Positions 10,544 through 16,411 of a stretch of 39,783 nt of DNA are shown here, one piece after another. A model generated the notes under the pieces. It worked only from the letters and a program-made list of their open reading frames with translations. It made no database searches and was not told where the DNA came from. The DNA lies in assembly GCA_947626065.1 (NCBI GenBank), contig CANQQT010000016.1:1-39783 (forward strand), read 5' to 3'. Position numbers and translations under genes: made by a program. The DNA comes from an uncultured Clostridia bacterium. Its GTDB lineage: Bacteria > Bacillota > Clostridia > Oscillospirales > CAG-272. Within the stretch, counting starts at the first letter, position 1. The number at the start of each line of letters is the position of its first letter.

Positions 10544-10610
10544 AGTGACACCCGGAGTCGCACCGGGCCCTCCGCTTGTGCGGCGTCCTCCTTCGTAGAC
10601 GATTATCACT
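10544..10610 (-). ncRNA. tRNA-like RNA 1 (shortened anticodon arm)
   Basis: Minus strand parses as AGTGATA-AT-CGTC(TACGAAGGAG)GACG-CCGC(ACAA)GCGG-AGGG-CCCGG(TGCGACT)CCGGG-TGTCACT: 7-bp acceptor (one G-T), D stem, 12-nt anticodon-position hairpin, 5-bp T stem; no CCA. Confidence 0.65.
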
Positions 10611-10616
10611 AATGAG

Positions 10617-10645
10617 ATTATACCATACTTACTCTTGAATTACAA
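10617..10645 (-). promoter_or_regulatory. Candidate sigma-A promoter for tRNA-like RNA 1
   Basis: TTGTAA-N17-TATAAT on minus strand; predicted start falls on first base of acceptor stem. Confidence 0.6.
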
Positions 10646-11038
10646 GCCTATTTTTTTTCTTTTCCTATCCCAAAGTAGAAGAATCCTATCTATAATTTTT
10701 TGCTCTTTTGCATTTGGTTTTCGTGTACCGTATTCGTCATGTTCATATCCTATGTGGGTATGCGGCACCTCTAACTCTCCATGCTTCGGACCTGTTACAT
10801 CTATTTGTCGCGTTCTTTCTCCCTCAACATCGTAGAAGGTTATGTACTTGATATTATTGTTTCCATCCAATGTAGCGTAAACTCTTCCTCGTGTCATGGT
10901 TTCCATAGGGGATTTTGTAGAATTCGTATCAAGATACTTTACAACTTTGATATTACCAAATTGGGCCAAAGTCTTATACTCGCTCCCATACGGCTTCCCG
11001 CTGTCGCTCATCCCACTGCTTGCGCCTCTACCACCCAT
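10640..11038 (-). CDS. MGGRGASSG-leader small phage protein with PHxH motif (toxin-domain-like)
   Basis: 132 aa MGGRGASSGMSDSGKPYG...YITFYDVEGERTRQIDVTGPKHGELEVPHTHIGYEHDEYGTRK.... Confidence 0.6.
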   Translation of the reverse strand: MGGRGASSGMSDSGKPYGSEYKTLAQFGNIKVVKYLDTNSTKSPMETMTRGRVYATLDGNNNIKYITFYDVEGERTRQIDVTGPKHGELEVPHTHIGYEHDEYGTRKPNAKEQKIIDRILLLWDRKRKKIGL

Positions 11039-11633
11039 TACAGACTGCCTCTTTGAATTTATCTTGAAACGCCTTTATCCGCAAAATATTTCCCGTACAT
11101 TCTTCAGGAACGCTTCCGTAAAAGATAATGCTTTCCGGCTGTAACCGTCGTACCATTTCCGTATATCCGGCGAGAAACAGCTTACGTTTTGCCTTGCCGT
11201 TCATACAACCTACACTGGAAACCGCTACCGTACCGCCCACCGGCTCACCGTCAAAGCACCACTCGAAGCTATCCGGTGTACTCCACGATATTGTTGGTAT
11301 CACATTCACATCGTATTCTTGCAGATACGCACCAACCCAATGTTTGCGGTAGTGGTTGTAAATCTGTATCGCTTTCGGAAAATCTGTGTACATGGAAAAG
11401 TCTGGTGTCATTACATAGCAAAACTGTGAGAGCATTTCTACGTATCGGTCAATATTTGTCCACAGCCTGTTGAATTGGTAGTCGTCAACGAAAAAATGCA
11501 CGCCCTTGTTAGCCCGGTCTTTTACCCCTGACGCATAATTGAACCCGATGAACTCACAGTTTCCTCGAAAATGTGTCGGCAATAGCTGCGGTATGCCGTA
11601 TTCGCCCACGCCGTCAAATATCCTGCGTTCCAA
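11028..11633 (-). CDS. DUF4417-like protein
   Basis: 201 aa from TTG start, RRIFDGVGEYGIPQLLPT...ISWSTPDSFEWCFDGEPVGGTVAVSSVGC; frame open upstream to the stop of the previous gene. Confidence 0.65.
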   Translation of the reverse strand: MERRIFDGVGEYGIPQLLPTHFRGNCEFIGFNYASGVKDRANKGVHFFVDDYQFNRLWTNIDRYVEMLSQFCYVMTPDFSMYTDFPKAIQIYNHYRKHWVGAYLQEYDVNVIPTISWSTPDSFEWCFDGEPVGGTVAVSSVGCMNGKAKRKLFLAGYTEMVRRLQPESIIFYGSVPEECTGNILRIKAFQDKFKEAVCNGW

Positions 11634-11675
11634 TTTCTCATAGTTACGGAGATTTCTTGAATCGTTTATACTCTG

Positions 11676-12182
11676 TCACCGCCCCATCAGCTCGAAATGA
11701 GGAATCACAGTATACGGCCCGCCTACCGATGAAATCGCAAAAACATAATCGTTCACGCGGTTCATATACCCATAGAATCCCTCGTCGGTCTCATAGTCTG
11801 AATCGGATATAACTTTCTCTCCGTTCCATTCCCCGAACCAGAAGAAATCGAAAGCGTTACCAGCCTCGAAGGTTACGCACGACGGCAACAAATCGTTTAC
11901 TTGCGCGTCCCATTCATCCGGCGGTAGCCATATTTTCCCTCCGATTACAAGCTTTTTCCCGGCAAGCCAAGGGATCTGTTTCACCTGAGGCTCGCCCGGT
12001 TTCAGCTCCTCGAGGGAATACCGGATATTCAAGACGGCGCTGTCTTGCGTCTGTGGCCCGTATTTGGCGATAATCGCCGCCTTGTCCATGTTCAGATGAA
12101 CCCCGGAAAGCACGGTCGGGTACCACGTCCCGCCAAGTCGGCTTTCGTATCGGTTGAAAAGTGTTATCGTGTCGTTATACAT
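11676..12182 (-). CDS. Minor capsid / head closure protein
   Basis: 168 aa, after connector gene; MYNDTITLFNRYESRLGGTWYPTVLSGVHL. Confidence 0.65.
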   Translation of the reverse strand: MYNDTITLFNRYESRLGGTWYPTVLSGVHLNMDKAAIIAKYGPQTQDSAVLNIRYSLEELKPGEPQVKQIPWLAGKKLVIGGKIWLPPDEWDAQVNDLLPSCVTFEAGNAFDFFWFGEWNGEKVISDSDYETDEGFYGYMNRVNDYVFAISSVGGPYTVIPHFELMGR

Positions 12183-12687
12183 GACTGCACCGAAAGGGAT
12201 AACGTCCCATGTAAAGGAGATTTACCCCGTTAGCGTCCGCGATTCCTGAAAGGTACTCCCGCGCGATATCGTTATAGAGCGCGGCCTCTTCTTCTTTGCT
12301 CGCCGCCGCTTTGCCGAAAGCGCTTCCGGAAGACTCAGAAGAGGAGGAGCTAAAGGAAATACTTTCATTTCCGGCGGAAATGGAAGATATCACCTTCCCG
12401 TGAACCCCATTCTCTGACTCCACAAAGCCGCTTGCAAGCGCGTTTTCTTTCCCAGCCTGCTCAACTCTGTAGGCCGTGTCAATAAACGCGCAAACGCACC
12501 GTTTGACGGCCTCTGCGTCCTCCTCATCGACCGGGAAGGCGGCTTTCAGCTTTCGCACCCCGTCAATCCCGGTCGTCATTCGGTCAAGTCTGCGGCAAGC
12601 TCCCCAAGACAGACGGAGGAACTCTGCCTCGGGAATTGCCTCGTCGCCGGTTATTTTTTTATAAAAATCATAGTCGACGTATGCCAT
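12175..12687 (-). CDS. Head-tail connector protein
   Basis: 170 aa MAYVDYDFYKKITGDEAIPEAEFLRLSWGACRRLDRMT..., typical connector pattern after major capsid. Confidence 0.7.
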   Translation of the reverse strand: MAYVDYDFYKKITGDEAIPEAEFLRLSWGACRRLDRMTTGIDGVRKLKAAFPVDEEDAEAVKRCVCAFIDTAYRVEQAGKENALASGFVESENGVHGKVISSISAGNESISFSSSSSESSGSAFGKAAASKEEEAALYNDIAREYLSGIADANGVNLLYMGRYPFRCSHV

Positions 12688-12777
12688 GCCGCACTCCTCA
12701 AGTTTTCTTTCTCGCCCTCTTTGTAGTCACCGTCAGGGGCTGCCCGGGGGCATTGATTTTTAGTGGGTCAGCCCGGA

Positions 12778-13650
12778 TTATTCCCCCGGCGTAATGGACG
12801 CTACCACGATGCCGTCGGTCTTTTCCGCGAACAGCTCGATTCCGCTTACAACGGTGTCGGTCGCGGTCATATTGGAATAGTCCGCCTCCTCGTGAATACC
12901 GATATACCCGGTGTCGTCGGAGGTGAACGTAAACGCCTCGGACAGGTCTGCGCCGTTCACGGGGATATAATACATCACGATATTGTCCCGCGCCGTCGCG
13001 TAAATCTTGCCCTGCTCTACCGACGAATTGAAGAACACGTCGCCGAGTCCGAGGAAGTTTGAAATATAGCTCATGCCGAACGCGGTCTGAGTGGTGATGT
13101 TCGCCGCCGCAAGATAGTTCGCAACATCGAGCGGATTCATGAAGAACACCGTGCCGACTTCATCATCTTCAAACAGAATTTGAAGCTTGCCCCACGCCTG
13201 CGCGAGCGCGTCCTGAAACGTCTTGCCGGTCGCCAGTGTGCTTCCTTTCGCGAGAAAGTCAAAAAAGTCCTTGCGGATCCCCTTCTGAATATCGCGCAGC
13301 ATTTCCTCAGTCGTCATATCGACTGCCTGATCGTACCCTCGGTCGATGATAGCCTCGGCGGGGGTCGCCTTGCGCCACTTCTTGAGCGTTATCTCCTTGT
13401 AGTCCTGCGCTGTGACGGTATACTTTGACAGAGGGATGGTGTCTCCCTCGTCAACCTTGCCGCCGCCCTCGTCGAGCGTACCTGTTGCCTTGTACGATTT
13501 AAGAATCGTTCCCGCCTGTTTCGGGATCTGTCTCGTTACGCCCAGCGCCTCCATGAGCTTCTTCACGGAATAGCCGAACATATTCACAAATTCGACTTCG
13601 CGCACACGCGCAAGGTCTGCTTTTTTAATAAGCTTTTCATCTGCTGGCAT
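12778..13650 (-). CDS. Major capsid protein
   Basis: 290 aa, directly downstream of GP20-like scaffold; capsid-like sequence. Confidence 0.85.
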   Translation of the reverse strand: MPADEKLIKKADLARVREVEFVNMFGYSVKKLMEALGVTRQIPKQAGTILKSYKATGTLDEGGGKVDEGDTIPLSKYTVTAQDYKEITLKKWRKATPAEAIIDRGYDQAVDMTTEEMLRDIQKGIRKDFFDFLAKGSTLATGKTFQDALAQAWGKLQILFEDDEVGTVFFMNPLDVANYLAAANITTQTAFGMSYISNFLGLGDVFFNSSVEQGKIYATARDNIVMYYIPVNGADLSEAFTFTSDDTGYIGIHEEADYSNMTATDTVVSGIELFAEKTDGIVVASITPGE

Positions 13651-13664
13651 TTTCTTTTTCTCCT

Positions 13665-14303
13665 TTACTGTTCAAAAAGTTCCATATGTTGAGCAATAGC
13701 CGCCCGCCGCTCGCTCCGGTCTTTAATTGCCATGATTTGTTCTTTCGTCATTCTCACTTTCCCGTTGCTTCCGGTAGTGGCTGGCTGTGTGAATCGGGCT
13801 TTACTCTGTTCAAGGGCCTCCTGCTTTTGGTCGACGAAAGCGGAAGAATCGTTCTTTTTTATCTGTTCCAGTAAGTCAGATAAACCAAGGATTTTTCCGT
13901 CTTTCAGCTTCAGCTCTGCCGCCTTAATCTGCGCCATCACATCACGCTTTGCCGCCTCGCTCGAAAACTTTACGCTTTCCAGCTCTGTTTTCAGCGCGTC
14001 GGAAAAATCGCGCTCGTAAATCTGCGCCTGAGCGCTTTTTTCCGCGTTTGCGGCCTTCGTTTTCCAATCGTCCAGCTCTTTTTTCATGGTGTCAAGGTCG
14101 ACCCCATCGAACCCTTTTAGGGTCGTTTCGGCGGTGTTGGCCTTTTCCTTCCAAGTGTCCCTCTCGACTTCAAGCTTCCCGATTTTCTTTTCGTGTTCGG
14201 CCTTCGTCAGATAATTTTCCGATACTTTTTTCAGAAAATCGTCTTTTTTATCGTCTCCAACGGTAAGCCCGAACTCCTTGCAAATTTCGACAATGTTCTC
14301 CAT
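13665..14303 (-). CDS. Phage scaffolding protein (GP20-like)
   Basis: ORF trimmed to MENIVEICKEFGLTVGDDKKDDFLKKVSENYLTKAEHEKK; coiled-coil; good RBS AGGAGG. Confidence 0.85.
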   Translation of the reverse strand: MENIVEICKEFGLTVGDDKKDDFLKKVSENYLTKAEHEKKIGKLEVERDTWKEKANTAETTLKGFDGVDLDTMKKELDDWKTKAANAEKSAQAQIYERDFSDALKTELESVKFSSEAAKRDVMAQIKAAELKLKDGKILGLSDLLEQIKKNDSSAFVDQKQEALEQSKARFTQPATTGSNGKVRMTKEQIMAIKDRSERRAAIAQHMELFEQ

Positions 14304-14470
14304 AATATCCTCCTGAACGTGATTTATAAACCGGGTCGTCACCGGTACGGATTAAGCCCGATGAACCCCGGGCAAGGTTGGTATCCGCCGCAGGTGCCGC
14401 CCCTGCGTTCGCGCTGGCTCGGATATAGGGCGGGGAAGAGTCCCTCCCGGTTTTTAAGAAATCGCGGATT

Positions 14471-14536
14471 TCATTTTTGAAATATGGGCGCGGTTTGCCC
14501 CATTCCTCCGTAATAATAGGGGTACTGATAATTCAT
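14471..14536 (-). CDS. Short peptide MNYQYPYYYGGMGQTAPIFQK
   Basis: 21 codons, GGAGG SD 4-9 nt upstream of ATG on minus strand; missed by ORF cutoff. Confidence 0.45.
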   Translation of the reverse strand: MNYQYPYYYGGMGQTAPIFQK

Positions 14537-14573
14537 CGCTTTTTCCTCCGAACATTTGTACTTTTATTTTACA

Positions 14574-14599
14574 AAAGAAAAAGGGCCTTTAAAAGACCC
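14574..14599 (-). terminator. Rho-independent terminator
   Basis: Minus strand GGGTCTT-TTA-AAGGCCC followed by TTTTTCTTTT. Confidence 0.65.
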
Positions 14600-14600
14600 A

Positions 14601-14688
14601 AAAAGTAGCGGAAAAGTAGCGGAAAAGTAGCGGAAAAGTAGCGGAAAAGTAGCGGAAAAGTAGCAGAAAAGTATCAAGAAAGTATCAA
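14601..14688. repeat. 11-bp tandem repeat array, 8 units (AAAAGTAGCGG)
   Basis: Five identical copies from 14601 to 14655, then AAAAGTAGCAG, AAAAGTATCAA, GAAAGTATCAA. Confidence 0.95.
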
Positions 14689-14718
14689 AAAAGGGCGGCC
14701 AGTCACCCGGTCGCCCTT
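14685..14718 (-). terminator. Rho-independent terminator after HTH gene
   Basis: Minus strand GGGCGACC-GGGTGACT-GGCCGCCC followed by TTTTTT. Confidence 0.7.
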
Positions 14719-14720
14719 CG

Positions 14721-14930
14721 TCAATCTTCTTTTTTCCTTTGCTTTTTCAAAGGCTCCATCGATTCAAGCTTTTCAATGAGGAGCCGAGCGGCCCATTCCG
14801 GGGGCGCTCGTTTCTCGTTCTCCCAGCTCCATACCGTCATCGCAGGGATACCAAAAACCTTATTGAAGCCCCTCTGCGAAATATGAAGCCTTTTTCTCTC
14901 TGCTTTCAATTTCTCCGAAAATTCACTCAT
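14721..14930 (-). CDS. Helix-turn-helix (XRE-like) protein, moron
   Basis: 69 aa MSEFSEKLKAERKRLHISQRGFNKVFGIPAMTVWSWENEKRAPPEWAARLL. Confidence 0.7.
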   Translation of the reverse strand: MSEFSEKLKAERKRLHISQRGFNKVFGIPAMTVWSWENEKRAPPEWAARLLIEKLESMEPLKKQRKKED

Positions 14931-15226
14931 TCTTTGCCCTCCTTCTTTTCTTCCGGTTTCCAGCTTTCGCTGTAGACAAGATAAGAATCGTCCACCATGT
15001 TCTCAAGGGAGAACTCGCGCCACGCGTCTTCTGCGCTCTGCCCGTCCTCGCACGGGATAGAATAGCCGGAGATGATGAACTCCCGCGTTTCCTGCTCTTT
15101 CTCGGTCAGGCTCTGGTAAGCTCGTTCCGCCGCCGCTCTTGCTTCTTCAAGGCTGAATCCGACGTAATCCTCGAACCAGTCGCGCCCTTCTGCTCCGCTT
15201 TCCGTGATATAAATGATTTTTTTCAT
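14927..15226 (-). CDS. Unknown 99 aa protein, moron
   Basis: ORF with GAGAGGTAA SD directly behind consensus promoter; overlaps HTH gene. Confidence 0.65.
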   Translation of the reverse strand: MKKIIYITESGAEGRDWFEDYVGFSLEEARAAAERAYQSLTEKEQETREFIISGYSIPCEDGQSAEDAWREFSLENMVDDSYLVYSESWKPEEKKEGKE

Positions 15227-15264
15227 TTTTCTTTACCTCTCTTTTTGTTTTTCATTGTAATTCA

Positions 15265-15293
15265 ATTATATCACAAATTTTGTACGTTGTCAA
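15265..15293 (-). promoter_or_regulatory. Perfect consensus sigma-A promoter
   Basis: Minus strand TTGACA-N17-TATAAT. Confidence 0.9.
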
Positions 15294-15325
15294 GCGCTTT
15301 TTAAAAAAATTTCAAAAAAATTTTT

Positions 15326-15346
15326 GCCCGGCTTTTTGGGCCGGGC
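15326..15346 (-). terminator. Candidate terminator hairpin upstream of moron promoter
   Basis: GCCCGGC-7 nt-GCCGGGC; on minus strand followed by AAAAATTTTTTT. Confidence 0.6.
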
Positions 15347-15353
15347 TATTCGT

Positions 15354-15593
15354 TCAGAACCTCTGATTTATCCACTTTTTGATATCGACCGTTTGACCGA
15401 TGAAGTCCATCTTTGCCCTCACTTTTGCGCTCACTCTTTTTACGCCTGTCATCTCCATGTGCAGAATTTCGCAACAGCTCTCCAGCGTCTGCCCCTCGGC
15501 TCTTGCCTCGAAAAGCATTGACTCCTCCGGTGTGAAATTGCACATCTCACGGTAAAGCTCAAGTTCCGGCAAAGTGCAAGCGGATATCCTCAT
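15354..15593 (-). CDS. Small HTH-like phage protein
   Basis: 79 aa with TPEESMLFEARAEGQTLESCCEILHMEMTGVKRVSAKVRAKM, sigma-like HTH pattern. Confidence 0.5.
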   Translation of the reverse strand: MRISACTLPELELYREMCNFTPEESMLFEARAEGQTLESCCEILHMEMTGVKRVSAKVRAKMDFIGQTVDIKKWINQRF

Positions 15594-15602
15594 TTGCTCC
15601 TC

Positions 15603-15998
15603 CTATGTTCTTTCCCAGTAGTACTCCGGTATTTCCTCCCCGCTGTCCCACGTGTCCCAATAGAGACCGTCAGAAACGCAGACCACGTGCCCCGGAATCG
15701 CAAGAACAAATGTTCCCTCCGGATTATCCCGGCAGAAATCCTCGACCGTGTAAACATCTCGGCCCCCGTCGTCTACCACTTGCCGCCGGAATCCGTTTCT
15801 CCGGAGATAGGCTCCCCACACATGGTTGGCCGACGGCATATCGCAAAGCTCAAAGCCGACAGCGGAAAGCTCGGCATAGACCGTCTCCCAGTCCTTCCCT
15901 AAAGCTTTAGACAAGGCCCGGACGGTACAATCGCCGACGCGCTTCCCTCGAATGGGATTCGGATTATATTCGCGCCATCTGCTCATAACGTTTATCAC
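15603..15998 (-). CDS. Putative papain-like cysteine peptidase fold phage protein
   Basis: GDCTVRALSKAL ... FVLAIPGHVVCVSDGLYWDTWDSG: ordered Cys, His, Asp typical of papain-like fold. Confidence 0.5.
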   Translation of the reverse strand: MINVMSRWREYNPNPIRGKRVGDCTVRALSKALGKDWETVYAELSAVGFELCDMPSANHVWGAYLRRNGFRRQVVDDGGRDVYTVEDFCRDNPEGTFVLAIPGHVVCVSDGLYWDTWDSGEEIPEYYWERT

Positions 15999-16213
15999 CC
16001 GATTATCTCGATCTTGTTCTCGTTCTTCCCGTCCTTTTTACCTGTGCATAAAGTCATAATCTTTCCCGGATTCCCCGAAAAATGCAAATTGTCTTCGGAC
16101 GTTGTTACGATCTTCACACCATACCCGGAAACGGTGATTTGAGAAATATTCTTCAGTGGGAAGACGTAGCCTTTTACAATGATACGGTCGAATGAGGAAA
16201 ACTTTATTTTCAT
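15995..16213 (-). CDS. Unknown small phage protein
   Basis: 72 aa ORF overlapping its downstream neighbour in the same operon. Confidence 0.45.
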   Translation of the reverse strand: MKIKFSSFDRIIVKGYVFPLKNISQITVSGYGVKIVTTSEDNLHFSGNPGKIMTLCTGKKDGKNENKIEIIG

Positions 16214-16228
16214 ACTGCCTCCTTGGTA

Positions 16229-16411
16229 TCAATCAAGCCAGCCTTGCAAGGCTCGCTCTGTTTCTCTCGGAATAATTATGGACAGGACTTCTCCATATTC
16301 TTTCATAATCTCCTCTTTATTTTTCTCATACTCCTCTTTTGAAAGAGATAAAATAACTTTTCTTGCTTGATCCGATGACATTTCTTCTGTAAACCATTTC
16401 CATTTAGACAT
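16229..16411 (-). CDS. Small protein immediately downstream of minor capsid fusion (candidate immunity protein)
   Basis: 60 aa ORF overlapping the 3' end of the minor capsid gene. Confidence 0.5.
   Translation of the reverse strand: MSKWKWFTEEMSSDQARKVILSLSKEEYEKNKEEIMKEYGEVLSIIIPRETERALQGWLD

Noticed and set aside
10361-10609. N-terminal part of the 235-aa ORF 9902..10609
   Set aside because: It is read-through of the two tRNA-like elements and terminator; the real start is MAENIL at 10360.
14601-14688. CRISPR array
   Set aside because: Units are contiguous 11-mers without spacers.
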